Shown here in pieces: positions 24,826 to 32,903 of a stretch of DNA of 52,260 bases. The translations under genes were made by a program, and so were the position numbers. The stretch covers positions 1 through 52,260 of the forward strand of contig NZ_JAAFYZ010000054.1 in the NCBI RefSeq assembly GCF_018274385.1, read 5' to 3'. Under the pieces are notes generated by a model that did not search any database, was not told the origin of the DNA, and saw only the letters and a program-made list of their open reading frames with translations. The stretch's first letter is position 1. Each line of letters opens with the position of its first letter. Source of the DNA: Catenulispora pinistramenti (lineage in GTDB: Bacteria; Actinomycetota; Actinomycetes; Streptomycetales; Catenulisporaceae).

Positions 24826-26313
24826 TCAGAGATTGGCTAGCGCGTCGAGACCTTCGGCGAGCCCGGGAGCGGCGATGTCGACCGCCGGGATGTTCACGTT
24901 CGACAGCCCCGGAAACTGGTGGTCCCAGAACCCGCCGGAGTCGTTGGACCCCAGGAAGTTGTGGCTCTTGAACAGGTTCGGCCCCAAGAAGCCGGGCTCC
25001 CACCCGAAATTGGTCGGGATCTGCAGATTCGCCAGACCGAGCCCCAACGGGAACGTCGCGTTGCCCCACCCGGCCAGTTGGAAGCCCCAGTGGGAGTCCT
25101 TGACCAGGTTCGGTCCGAAGCCGGCCAGGCCGTTCCATCCGCCACGGGCTACTTGAAAGATGTTCTTTCCTGCCTTGAGAGCTTCGCCGGCCTCACCCCA
25201 CTCCTTGCCCAAGTCGGTGAGCGGACCGGTGGTCATGCCCTTGAGGAAGTCGGTGACCCCGACCTTGAGAATCCCGCCGGCAGACTTGAGCTCGAACAGG
25301 TCCTTCAGGCCGGTGTCGGCGAACTTGAGCGACTTGCTGAGATCCCCGGTGGCCTCGAAGGCCGTATCGAAGACCTTGATGGTGTCTGCGGCCTTCGCCA
25401 TGCTGCCGATCGCGCGGCCCGCACCGCAAGACAGCAACCCCACAACGTCTATAGCGACGTCGAACCAGTTGCCCTTGCCGTCCAGCGCGGAAATCGTGTC
25501 GCACACCAACGCGATCGCACCGGCGATCAAGGCGATCGCCCCCAGCACCTCGCCGAGGATCGGTACCCACGCCAGCGCCAGCGCCAGGATTCCGGCGAAG
25601 CCGGCGATCGCCCCGGCGATGTGCCCGATGTCGGCGACCAGGTCCTTCCAGTCGACGTCCCACCAGTGGTGCTTGGGGTTCTTCAGCCCGTCGGTGTTGA
25701 TGTAGTCGTTGATCTGGCCGGCGACCGCCTTGCCTTCGGAGTCGCGGATGTCGATGGCGTGGTTCAGGTCGTTCGCGGCGTTCTGCAGGTCGCCGTCGGA
25801 GGCGGTCTGCTGGTCGGCCAGCTTCGTGGCGGCCGGGCTGGTGTCCGGCTGGCCGTGATTGGCTTGTTTGGCCGCGTTGATCTGCTTCTGCGCGGTCTGC
25901 GAGTCCGTGTCGGCGGTCTTGCCGCGGTTCAGCGCGTCCTGCGCCTTGACCTGGGCCAGCTCCAGGGTGGAGGCCCACTCGGTGCCCGAGGGCCAGGAGA
26001 CCTCGTCGTGCGGGCCGGAGGCGCGGACGTTGGTGCCCAGGGCCTTGGCCGCCTCGTCGTAGCGGCCGAAAGCCTTCTGCAGGAGGCTGGCGGTGTCGCC
26101 GACCTTGCCGGCGAACGCGCGGCCGGAGTCGGAGTCCCAGCCCTCGCCGTCGACCAGGTTCCGCAGGTTCGCGGCCTGCTTGTTGATCTCGTCGGCGATG
26201 CCCCGCAGCTGCTTGCCGAGCCGGGCGACGTCGGAGGGCTCCCCCGGGATCAGATTGCCCTGGGTGAGGACGGCGCCCTGCCAGTCGAAGCTCTTGGCGT
26301 CGATGTGCCCCAT
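24826..26313 (-). CDS. Putative type VII-secreted WXG/LXG-like protein
   Basis: A 495-residue protein. Residues about 28-95 form a WXG100-like helical hairpin (LGKQLRGIADEINKQAANLR, turn GEGWDSDSGRAFAGK, then ASLLQKAFGRYDEAAKAL). A coiled, Gln/Asn/Asp-rich section follows to about 200. Two long hydrophobic segments lie at about 225-270 (IAGAIAGFAGILALALAWVP, then LGAIALIAGAIALVCDT). The tail (about 375-495) is rich in Gly, Asn, Phe and Trp (GWNGLAGFGPNLVKDSHWGF) and ends ALDALANL; no known toxin motif is seen. Two bases separate it from the WXG100 gene upstream. It may be a secreted membrane-active effector or surface protein. No secretion-machine genes are in this window. Confidence 0.8.
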   Translation of the reverse strand: MGHIDAKSFDWQGAVLTQGNLIPGEPSDVARLGKQLRGIADEINKQAANLRNLVDGEGWDSDSGRAFAGKVGDTASLLQKAFGRYDEAAKALGTNVRASGPHDEVSWPSGTEWASTLELAQVKAQDALNRGKTADTDSQTAQKQINAAKQANHGQPDTSPAATKLADQQTASDGDLQNAANDLNHAIDIRDSEGKAVAGQINDYINTDGLKNPKHHWWDVDWKDLVADIGHIAGAIAGFAGILALALAWVPILGEVLGAIALIAGAIALVCDTISALDGKGNWFDVAIDVVGLLSCGAGRAIGSMAKAADTIKVFDTAFEATGDLSKSLKFADTGLKDLFELKSAGGILKVGVTDFLKGMTTGPLTDLGKEWGEAGEALKAGKNIFQVARGGWNGLAGFGPNLVKDSHWGFQLAGWGNATFPLGLGLANLQIPTNFGWEPGFLGPNLFKSHNFLGSNDSGGFWDHQFPGLSNVNIPAVDIAAPGLAEGLDALANL

Positions 26314-26315
26314 GG

Positions 26316-26624
26316 CTACTTACCCCCGCCGTTTTTATCCGCCTTCGTCAGCACGTCCGCCAAGCTCTTGTCCATGCCGTCCCAATGGTCGGCCGCCTGG
26401 GTCGCGGTCGTGGCCAGGGTGTCCAGGCCCTGGGTCAGCTGGTCGCGCTTCTTCGACCAGTCCGAGGCGAAGTTGTGCATCGCGTCGGCGACGTCGCCGG
26501 ACCCCATGGAGCCGGTGTAGTGGCCGGTGAGGTCCGTCGAGTGCTTGAACTCGTCGCGCAACCGGCCCAGCTGGGTCCCGATGTCGTGCAGCGTCGAGGT
26601 GTTTATCTTGATGTGGTCGGCCAT
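26316..26624 (-). CDS. WXG100-family protein (Esx-like)
   Basis: A 102-residue helical protein: HIKINTSTLHDIGTQLGRLR (helix 1), a GHYTGSMGSGD turn, then FASDWSKKRDQLTQGLDTLA (helix 2) and a tail HWDGMDKSLADVL. It has WXG100 length and layout, but the turn lacks a canonical W-x-G. ATG at 26624 has GGGAGGG upstream. It is the first gene of the five-gene operon and probably pairs with or guides secretion of the 495-residue protein. The promoter should lie in 26625-26760, but no clear -10/-35 pair is visible. Confidence 0.85.
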   Translation of the reverse strand: MADHIKINTSTLHDIGTQLGRLRDEFKHSTDLTGHYTGSMGSGDVADAMHNFASDWSKKRDQLTQGLDTLATTATQAADHWDGMDKSLADVLTKADKNGGGK

Positions 26625-26761
26625 CGCGCCCCGTCCCTCCCGTGATACGTCGCAACGGGGCGTTACCTTACTTACCAACCGCGACGAAGGTCACGACCTG
26701 GCGGCATATTTGGGACGGCCCGGCCCCGGATCGGGGGTTGACCACGGGGATTCTCAGGGTT

Positions 26762-27133
26762 CTAACTCGGCTCGCGCTCGCCGCGGCTGCGCTCCACGCA
26801 GAACTCGTTGCCCTCCGGGTCGGTCAGGACCGCCCAGCCGGTGCCGTCGGACTTGCGGAAGTCGGCCACGAGGGCGGCGCCGATCGCGAGCAGCCGCTCG
26901 ACCTCCTCGTCGCGGGTCCGGTCCTGCGGCTGGAGGTCGATGTGCACGCGGTTCTTGACGGACTTCGACTCGGGAACCTGGATGAACAGCAGCTGCGAGC
27001 CGATCAGCCCGACCTCGCCGTCGCCGGGCTGGTCCTCGGGATGCACGGTGGTGTCGAACACCTGGGCCCAGAATGACGCCAACTTGTAGGGGTCGGCGCA
27101 GTCAACGGTCACGTGGTGGATGAGAGAAGTCAT
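26762..27133 (-). CDS. VOC-family (glyoxalase-like) protein
   Basis: A 123-residue single-module VOC protein. It opens MTSLIHHVTVDCADPYKLAS with FWAQVF, then VKNRVHIDLQPQDRTRDEEV and ends WAVLTDPEGNEFCVERS. These are typical beta-alpha-beta-beta-beta metal-site positions (His in HHVTVDC, His in RVHIDL, Glu in GNEFCV). ATG at 27133 is chosen because the frame upstream is Gly/Pro repeat sequence. Substrate unknown; such proteins include antibiotic-resistance and pterin/aromatic enzymes. Confidence 0.85.
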   Translation of the reverse strand: MTSLIHHVTVDCADPYKLASFWAQVFDTTVHPEDQPGDGEVGLIGSQLLFIQVPESKSVKNRVHIDLQPQDRTRDEEVERLLAIGAALVADFRKSDGTGWAVLTDPEGNEFCVERSRGEREPS

Positions 27134-27200
27134 GATCGGATTCTGGTGGCGCACGCACCGGCCGGGCAAGCCCATTGCCGGAGCCCGGGGCGCATTCGCC

Positions 27201-27260
27201 GGTCTGGGCCCCGTCGGTCTGGGCCCCGTCGGTCCGGGACCCACCGGTCCGGGCCCCGCC
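27201..27260. repeat. Four 15-bp tandem repeats
   Basis: GGTCTGGGCCCCGTC occurs twice (27201-27230), followed by two variants GGTCCGGGACCCACC and GGTCCGGGCCCCGCC (27231-27260). They lie upstream of the small VOC gene and downstream of the pterin dehydratase/VOC gene, and can fold on the GGGCCC cores. No gene here is supported. Confidence 0.7.
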
Positions 27261-27378
27261 AATCAGATCCCCCAGATCCCCGCCGGCCCGCTCGACGCGC
27301 CTGGCCTCGAACCACGTACGCCTGCTGGCGAACTCCGTGCGTCAGGTCCCGGGCCCGTGCGCCGAGCCCTGCTCCGGC

Positions 27379-28086
27379 CTAATCAGGCTGCCGTCCCTGC
27401 CACGTCGTGATGCACACCTCGTTCCCCTCGGGATCGGCGAGCACCCAGAACGCCGGCGCCTCCGCGTCGTACGTCAGCCGCCCGCCGGCGGCCAGGCCCG
27501 CCGAGATCCGGCGCTGCGCCTCGTCGTGCGGGACGCAGATGTCGAAGTGGACGCGGTTGCGCTGCGGGCGCGGCGCGTCCATCTGCTGGAACCAGATCGC
27601 AGGGCCCTGACGCTGCGGGTCGACCAGCGCGTCGGTCGGGCCGGCGGGCAGGACCTCGTCCGCGTAGGCGAACACCGCCTTCCAGAACGGCCGCACCGCC
27701 GGGATGTCCAGCGCGTCCACCCCGATCTCCACCAGCTGCACGGCCCGGGAGTCCTCGCCGCCGACGTCCGGCGACGTCTCCAGCCCGACCTCGCGTACCG
27801 CCAGCCAGACCCGGCCGGCCAACTCCACGTCGACGTTCGTCACCGCGGCCGCGTCCAGGGACTGGAGCACCAGCACGACCCGGCCGGCCCGCACGTCGAA
27901 CCACAGGTGGCGATCGGCTTCGGAGGCGCAGGCCTCGACGGCCTTGGCCACGACCTCGCTCGCCTGCGCCAGCGACGTCACCGCGACCGCGGTGCGGAGC
28001 GTCCCGAGCAGGTAGCGCCACCCGGTCGCCTCGACCGCTTCGGAGGCCTCGCGGTACCGCAGGACTCGTTCCGCCTCAGCAGCCAT
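27379..28086 (-). CDS. Pterin carbinolamine dehydratase-like / VOC fusion protein
   Basis: A 235-residue two-domain protein. Residues about 18-105 look like a 4a-hydroxytetrahydrobiopterin dehydratase-like domain (GWRYLLGTLRTAVAVTSLAQ, then FDVRAGRVVLVLQSLDAAAV and VDVELAGRVWLAV); the catalytic His-His-Pro triad is not evident, so activity is doubtful. Residues about 120-235 are a VOC domain (NRVHFDICVPHDEAQRRISA, FWVLADPEGNEVCITTW). ATG 28086 lies six bases after the RNB gene stop, so they form an operon. This fusion is known in actinobacteria; its substrate is not. Confidence 0.78.
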   Translation of the reverse strand: MAAEAERVLRYREASEAVEATGWRYLLGTLRTAVAVTSLAQASEVVAKAVEACASEADRHLWFDVRAGRVVLVLQSLDAAAVTNVDVELAGRVWLAVREVGLETSPDVGGEDSRAVQLVEIGVDALDIPAVRPFWKAVFAYADEVLPAGPTDALVDPQRQGPAIWFQQMDAPRPQRNRVHFDICVPHDEAQRRISAGLAAGGRLTYDAEAPAFWVLADPEGNEVCITTWQGRQPD

Positions 28087-28092
28087 CGCTGG

Positions 28093-29724
28093 TCACCCCT
28101 TATCAGCGTTCTCGGATGTCGCGGCAGCGGAACCGTTGTTGCCGCCGCCGCCGTTGTTACCGCTGCCACTGTTGTTGGCACCGCCGACGTTGCTGGCACC
28201 GCCGACGTTGCCGGCGCCACCGCCGTTGTTGTTCTTCACCGGCCGATCCCGCACCGTGTACCGCGGATCCGTGGCCTCGAACAGTATCCGCCGCGTCGTC
28301 ACGTTCGCCTCGGCCAACCGCACCTCGATCTGCTGCCCCAGCGGCAGATCGTGGCCGTCGCACCGGGCCCGCACCGCCGGCTGGGTCAGCTGCACGATCC
28401 CGACGTCCGGCTTGCCGTTGTGGTCCCAGTCGATCCGCTCGTTCAGGTCGATGACCACCGCGTCGAACTCCTGGCCGACCTGGTCCTTCAGCAGCATCGT
28501 CTCGACCAGGTCCACGCACTCCCGGTCGACCGCCGACCCGCGCCGGTCCGCGCCCTCCATCACCGCCGGCAGCCTCGGCAGCTCCGAGCGTGCCCAGTCC
28601 GGCACCTCAGCCCCTCCGCACAGCGCCACACACACCTCGCCCGCGTACCGATCCGCCAGGCGCCGCAAGGGCGCGGTGACGTGCGCGTAGGTCGTGGCCA
28701 GCGCCGAGTGGCCGGGCCGCTCGGGCACGCCGCCGTCGAAGGCCGTGTACCCGGCGCCGCGCATCAGCGTCGTGGTCTCCTGCAGGAACGCCGCGTGCGC
28801 CGGGATCGCCGGGTCCAGCTTGCGGATCAGCTCGCTGTAGCTGACGCCGTCCGGCCAGCGGATCCTCAGCGCGCGGGCGACCCGGTGCAGCCGGTGGTAG
28901 GCGAACTCCGGCGGGTCGGGCATGGTCCGCAGCAGCCCGATCTCGCCGTAGACCATCAGCTCGGCGGCGGCCATGCCGGTCAGCAACGAGATCTGCGCGT
29001 TCCAGTTCTCCACCGGCAGCGGTGTGCGGTACTCCAGCGACCAGCTGTCGCCGTCCGCGACCACCACCTGCGCCGGCACGCTCAGGCTTATCCCGCCCCG
29101 CTCGGCCTCGCGGTCCTGGCGCAGCGTGCCGATCTCGCGCAGCAGTCGCAGGACCGGGTCGGCCGTTCCGTTGTCGAGCGCGGCCTGGGTGTCCTGGTAG
29201 TTCAGCTTGGCCCGGCTGCGCACCCGGGCCCGCCGCACCTCGACGCCGGTGGTGTCGCCGCTGGAGTCCAGATCGATCTGCCACAGCAGCGCCGGGCGGT
29301 CCTGGTCCGGCAGCAACGAGGCCGCGCCCTCGGACAGGATCTCCGGGTGCAGCGGCACGCGCATATCCGGCATGTAGTACGTCTCGCCGCGCCGGTGCGT
29401 CTCCAGATCGAGCACGCCGCCGGGTTCGACGAACGCCGCGATGTCGGCGATCGCGTAGTGCACCCGGTAGCCGCCGCCCTCGCGCTTCTCCAGGTGCATG
29501 GCCTGGTCCAGGTCCATCGACTCCGCCGGGTCCAGGGTGACCAGCGGCAGGTCGGTGGCGTCGGCCGCCGGCATCCGCGGCGCCTTGGCCGCCGCCTCGG
29601 CCTCGGCCATGGCCTGCTGCGAATAGGGCCCGGGCAACTGGAGTTCGGCACGGACGGCGTCAAAGCCCGCGCGCAGGTCGGCGGCCGGGACGGCGGCCTC
29701 GACGGTGAGCACTCTTTGCGGCAT
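28093..29724 (-). CDS. RNB-domain exoribonuclease (RNase II/R family)
   Basis: A 543-residue protein. The RNB catalytic domain begins near residue 60 with LPLVTLDPAESMDLDQAMHL (metal-binding Asp cluster), then YAIADIAAFVEPGG, RRGETYYMPDMRVPLHPEIL and TTYAHVTAPLRRLADRYAGE. There is no N-terminal CSD pair of the RNase R kind, as in short actinobacterial RNB proteins; a degenerate S1-like part follows (VDLVETMLLKDQVGQEFDAV). The last 46 or so residues are a low-complexity Asn/Gly/Ser tail (NNNGGGAGNVGGASNVGGAN), unusual for this family. It degrades RNA 3' to 5'. Confidence 0.88.
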   Translation of the reverse strand: MPQRVLTVEAAVPAADLRAGFDAVRAELQLPGPYSQQAMAEAEAAAKAPRMPAADATDLPLVTLDPAESMDLDQAMHLEKREGGGYRVHYAIADIAAFVEPGGVLDLETHRRGETYYMPDMRVPLHPEILSEGAASLLPDQDRPALLWQIDLDSSGDTTGVEVRRARVRSRAKLNYQDTQAALDNGTADPVLRLLREIGTLRQDREAERGGISLSVPAQVVVADGDSWSLEYRTPLPVENWNAQISLLTGMAAAELMVYGEIGLLRTMPDPPEFAYHRLHRVARALRIRWPDGVSYSELIRKLDPAIPAHAAFLQETTTLMRGAGYTAFDGGVPERPGHSALATTYAHVTAPLRRLADRYAGEVCVALCGGAEVPDWARSELPRLPAVMEGADRRGSAVDRECVDLVETMLLKDQVGQEFDAVVIDLNERIDWDHNGKPDVGIVQLTQPAVRARCDGHDLPLGQQIEVRLAEANVTTRRILFEATDPRYTVRDRPVKNNNGGGAGNVGGASNVGGANNSGSGNNGGGGNNGSAAATSENADKG

Positions 29725-29846
29725 GCCAGCACCTTATGGGGTGCCGGTGGGCCGGTGCACGCGTCCTGCGATCATCATCACGGCCGCGTCGGAGGCGCGG
29801 ACGCGGCCGTGACGGTGATCGCCCGCGGTCTGGACAAACCTGGACG

Positions 29847-30887
29847 TCAGTCCTCTGACAAGTCCCCGGCCAGGATCCGGTACAGCGCCTGCCGGGCCCC
29901 GACCAGCACCCGCGAGGCCTCGGCCCGCTGGGTTTCGGTCCCGACCTGGATGACCTGCATGTAGGCCATCGCCAGCTGGGCGATGACGTCGCGGATCCGG
30001 GTGGCCTCCTCGGAGGGGCCCTCTTCCTCCTCGACGCCCTCCCACGGCGCGGTCCACTCGGCGCGGTGCTCGCGCACGTAGGTGCGCCCCTCATCGGTGA
30101 GCGCGAACATCTTGCGCCCCTCCCCCTCGGTGGTCTGGACGATCCCCTCGTCCTCCAACTGCTGAAGCGCCGGATAGACGGACCCGGAGCTGGGCTTCCA
30201 CGCCCCCTTGGTGCGCTGCTCGATCTCCTGCATCAGCTGGTAGCCGTTGGCCGGCCCCTCGTCGAGCAGGATGAGCACGGTGATGCGCACGTCGCCGCGC
30301 CCGGCCCGGCTGCGGCCGCCGTGCCGCCGGCCGCGGCTGTGCGGTCCCGGTGCGCCCGGCGCGCCCGGTCCGCCGAACATCGCGCCGAGGCCGCCGAGGA
30401 TGTCGAACGGGGTGAACGTGCCGCCGGCGCCGGAGATCGGCGGCAGCGGACCGCCCGGCGGCATCGGGGGCATGGGCGGCAGCGGCGGGGCGCCGGGCGA
30501 AGTCCAGCTGAAGCCGCCGCGACCGCCACTGCCGCGCCGGGGGCCCCGGCGATCGTCGCGCTCACCGCGGCGGCCGTCCCGCTCCTCGCGGTGCCGGGCC
30601 CGCTCCTCGGTGTGCTCGCGGACCGCCTGATCGCGGATCTCGTCTTGGATCTGCTGCTTGCGGTCCCGCTCGCGCTGGCCCAGGGCCTGTTCGAGCTTGT
30701 GGTTCCTGGCCTCCAGCGCCTCGAGCTTCGCGCGCAGCTTCTGCTCGGGGCTGATGTCGTCGCCGCCGTTGCTATCGCTGTTGTCGTCGCCGTTGTTGCC
30801 GCTGACGCTGTCGTTGACGTCGTCGCTGATGTCGTCGCCATCGTTCCGGTCGTCCCGGATCTGCTGGTCGTCCTGCTCCTCGGCCAT
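29847..30887 (-). CDS. PadR-family regulator with long disordered N-terminal extension
   Basis: A 346-residue regulator. ATG at 30887 has GGAGG six bases upstream. Residues 1-60 are acidic and Asn/Asp-rich. About 45-110 is a charged coiled coil (RAKLEALEARNHKLEQALGQ). About 120-185 is Gly/Pro-rich with PPMPPMPPGGP. The PadR winged helix runs from about 195 to 270 (ITVLILLDEGPANGYQLMQE, GSVYPALQQLEDEGIVQTTE). A C-terminal helical dimerisation domain follows. PadR proteins are usually 110-190 residues, so the extension nearly doubles it. Its promoter region carries CGATATATCG, a plausible autoregulatory site. It follows a 72-residue gene in an operon. Confidence 0.88.
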   Translation of the reverse strand: MAEEQDDQQIRDDRNDGDDISDDVNDSVSGNNGDDNSDSNGGDDISPEQKLRAKLEALEARNHKLEQALGQRERDRKQQIQDEIRDQAVREHTEERARHREERDGRRGERDDRRGPRRGSGGRGGFSWTSPGAPPLPPMPPMPPGGPLPPISGAGGTFTPFDILGGLGAMFGGPGAPGAPGPHSRGRRHGGRSRAGRGDVRITVLILLDEGPANGYQLMQEIEQRTKGAWKPSSGSVYPALQQLEDEGIVQTTEGEGRKMFALTDEGRTYVREHRAEWTAPWEGVEEEEGPSEEATRIRDVIAQLAMAYMQVIQVGTETQRAEASRVLVGARQALYRILAGDLSED

Positions 30888-30926
30888 CGCGGCCTCCACT
30901 CCCACTATCGGCGACTGTCGTCGCCT

Positions 30927-30937
30927 CTCAACGATAT
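30927..30937. promoter_or_regulatory. Second copy of PadR-type half-site
   Basis: CTCAACGATAT here is identical to 31195-31205 in the operon promoter. It overlaps the stop codon of the 72-residue gene, 40 bases before the PadR start, so it could be a second PadR site. Confidence 0.45.
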
Positions 30938-31146
30938 GACGGACCATCCGGTGGCGCAGCCAGCGGCAGCACCGGCAGGCAGCGCAGGCGGTCCCGGTCG
31001 AAACCGTCCCCGCGGCTGCTGAACCGCCGCTCCCGCTGCCGCTCGCGCCGCCGGATCTCCTGTTCGATCTCCTTGGCCGCCCGCGTCCGGCGCTCGGTGC
31101 GCCGCCATCCCCGACAGTCGGCGATCGGCCGCTGGTCCTCGTTCAT
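30928..31146 (-). CDS. Small Arg/Glu-rich hypothetical protein
   Basis: A 72-residue protein starting ATG 31146 with GGGGAGA eight bases upstream. It is extremely charged (TERRTRAAKEIEQEIRRRER, then QRERRFSSRGDGFDRDRLR) and probably one long helix. No family recognised. It lies 40 bases upstream of the PadR gene in the same operon; the pair share the operator at 31200-31209. A partner or cofactor of the PadR coiled coil is possible (inference). Confidence 0.62.
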   Translation of the reverse strand: MNEDQRPIADCRGWRRTERRTRAAKEIEQEIRRRERQRERRFSSRGDGFDRDRLRCLPVLPLAAPPDGPSYR

Positions 31147-31194
31147 CACGATCTCCCCTTCGATGGAACGACTTCCGGTGTTGTTCTTCGATAG

Positions 31195-31209
31195 CTCAAC
31201 GATATATCG
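31195..31209. promoter_or_regulatory. Likely PadR operator (CGATATATCG palindrome)
   Basis: CTCAACGATATATCG includes a perfect 10-bp palindrome CGATATATCG at 31200-31209, 50 bases upstream of the 72-residue gene that leads the PadR operon. Several PadR-family operators are ATAT-centred palindromes. AT-rich sequence is rare in this window, which strengthens the signal. Binding is inferred. Confidence 0.6.
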
Positions 31210-31360
31210 GTAACTGTCGTTCGGCAAGCCCGGCGCACAGATCCGTGGAAGGTCTGGGGGAAGACCTGGGGAAGGTCTGGGGAAGGTCTGGGGAAACCGG
31301 TTCGGGGGAACCGCCGGGCAGCAGACCCCGGAGCGGTCCGGATGCGGGAGAATGATCGCC

Positions 31361-32170
31361 GTGCTGATCCTGCTCCCGCCCTCCGAAGGCAAGGCCCCGG
31401 CCGGTGACGGCCCGGCGGTCGACCTGGCCGCGCTGGCCCTCCCGCAGCTGGCCAAGACCCGCAAAGCCCTGATGGCCGAGCTGGCCCGGGTGGCCAGGGG
31501 CCGCCAGGCGACGGCGCTGGAAGTGCTGGGGCTCTCGCCGAACCAGGCAGCGGAGTTGGAGGCGGACAAGCAACTGGCGACCGCGCCGACGTTGCCGGCC
31601 GCCGACCGCTACACCGGCGTGCTCTACGACGCCCTGGACCTGCCGGGCCTGCGGCGCGACGACCCGGCGGCCTTCGAGCGCGCCGAAGCCCGGGTACTGA
31701 CGTTCTCCGGCCTGTGGGGCGTGGTGCGGCCGACCGACGCGATCCCCGCCTACCGCTGCTCCGGCGGCGTGACGCTGCCCAAGGCCGGCCCGGTGGCCAA
31801 GCTGTGGCGGACCGCGCTGACCCCGGCGCTGGCCCCGGCGGTGGCGTCCGGGCTGGTGGTGGATCTGCGGTCGTCGATGTATGCCGGGATGTGGAAGGCC
31901 CCGGCCTCGGCCGCCGAGCGCACCGCGACCGTGCGGGTACTGCACGAGCGGATCGTGGACGGCGTGCCGAAACGCAGTGTCGTGAGCCACTTCAACAAGG
32001 CGACGAAGGGCCGGCTGGCCCGGGCGCTGCTGGTCGGCGACGTGGTGGTCGACACCCCCAAGGAACTCGCCGAGGCGTTGCAGGACCTGGGGCTGCGGAC
32101 CGAGACCGCGGCGCCGTCCAGGCCCGGGACGGCCTGGACGATCGATGTCGTGGTGGACTCGGTGAGCTGA
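31361..32170 (+). CDS. yaaA: YaaA-family peroxide stress protein
   Basis: A 269-residue protein with the family opening LILLPPSEGKAP, FSGLWGVVRPTDAIPAYR, LWRTALTPAL, VDLRSSMYAGMW and the C-terminal VSHFNKATKGRLARALL. In E. coli YaaA limits free iron and DNA damage after peroxide; the fold binds DNA in vitro. GTG at 31361 is preferred over ATG 31352 because GGGAGA lies nine bases from the GTG but only two from the ATG, and homologues begin at LILLPPSEGK. A T-rich hairpin terminator follows directly. Confidence 0.92.
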   Translation: MLILLPPSEGKAPAGDGPAVDLAALALPQLAKTRKALMAELARVARGRQATALEVLGLSPNQAAELEADKQLATAPTLPAADRYTGVLYDALDLPGLRRDDPAAFERAEARVLTFSGLWGVVRPTDAIPAYRCSGGVTLPKAGPVAKLWRTALTPALAPAVASGLVVDLRSSMYAGMWKAPASAAERTATVRVLHERIVDGVPKRSVVSHFNKATKGRLARALLVGDVVVDTPKELAEALQDLGLRTETAAPSRPGTAWTIDVVVDSVS

Positions 32171-32171
32171 A

Positions 32172-32198
32172 GGCTCAGTTGCCTGAGCCTCGTTTTCC
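32172..32198 (+). terminator. Rho-independent terminator with T tract
   Basis: GGCTCAG pairs with CTGAGCC across TTGC (32172-32189), followed by TCGTTTTCC. It sits one base after the yaaA stop. The same GGCTCAGTTGCCTGAG recurs at 32204-32219 inside the end of the convergent lipoprotein gene, a local duplication. Confidence 0.85.
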
Positions 32199-32206
32199 TC
32201 TGAGGC

Positions 32207-32836
32207 TCAGTTGCCTGAGGAAGAGCTGCTGGTCGTGGCACCGCTGGTGGTCGAGCTGCTCGTCGACGAGCTGCCGCCGCCACCGCACAACGTGCTCAGC
32301 GGCTTCGAGGCGTCGGTGACCTTGGCCAGATCGGCCTCGGTGGAGTCGTGGTTGGCGGCGTCGGAACCGACCGTCAGGTAGTCCGCGGAGACCTTCTCCA
32401 GCGCCGACTTCAGATCCGAGTTCTTCGTGTCCTTGGCCTGCGTGCGCAGGGCGTATCCGGCGTTGCGGTAGTCCTGTGCGGTGCGCGAGGCGGAGTCCTT
32501 GTGCTCCGGCAGCTTCTCCTGCAGCGTCGACAGCGCGTCGCGGACGTCGCCGCACACGGTGTGGTCGACGTCGGAGGGCGTCGGGGTCGGCGTGGCCGAC
32601 GTGGAAGGCGCGGTGGCGCTGGCGCTGGGGGTCGTGCTGGACGCGGCCGAGGGCGTCGGGGAGGAGGACAGCGGGCGGGACGCGGCAGCGTTCTTCGGCT
32701 GCACCGTCACCGAGCAGCCGGCCAGGGCGGCGACCGCGGCCACGGCTATCACGGCGACCCGGACGGCACCGGTCCGCCCGGCGCCGGTTTCATCCCCGTT
32801 CTCGTGTCCCGCGCGCCGCGGGCCCATCCGTTCCAT
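32207..32836 (-). CDS. Putative lipoprotein of unknown function
   Basis: A 209-residue lipoprotein. A basic N terminus is followed by VAVIAVAAVAALAGC (lipobox LAGC, Cys41), a Ser/Thr/Pro tether of 45 residues, and a helical domain with two Cys (HTVCGDVRDALSTLQEKLPE, then LEKVSADYLTVGSDAANHDS and STLCG), likely disulphide-linked. A Ser/Thr-rich tail ends the protein. The in-frame start could be a few residues later. No family recognised. Confidence 0.75.
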   Translation of the reverse strand: MERMGPRRAGHENGDETGAGRTGAVRVAVIAVAAVAALAGCSVTVQPKNAAASRPLSSSPTPSAASSTTPSASATAPSTSATPTPTPSDVDHTVCGDVRDALSTLQEKLPEHKDSASRTAQDYRNAGYALRTQAKDTKNSDLKSALEKVSADYLTVGSDAANHDSTEADLAKVTDASKPLSTLCGGGGSSSTSSSTTSGATTSSSSSGN

Positions 32837-32903
32837 GAGGCCGGAGTCTATCCACGATCACCGCCCCGTGAAGCAGGCCCCGGAAGATCCGTTCGGCCTG
32901 TCC

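Noticed and set aside
27120..27410. Gly/Pro repeat frame (GPVGLGPVGPGPTGPGP) as a small collagen-like gene
   Set aside because: It is only a four-unit 15-bp DNA repeat, antisense and upstream of a VOC gene, with no signal peptide.
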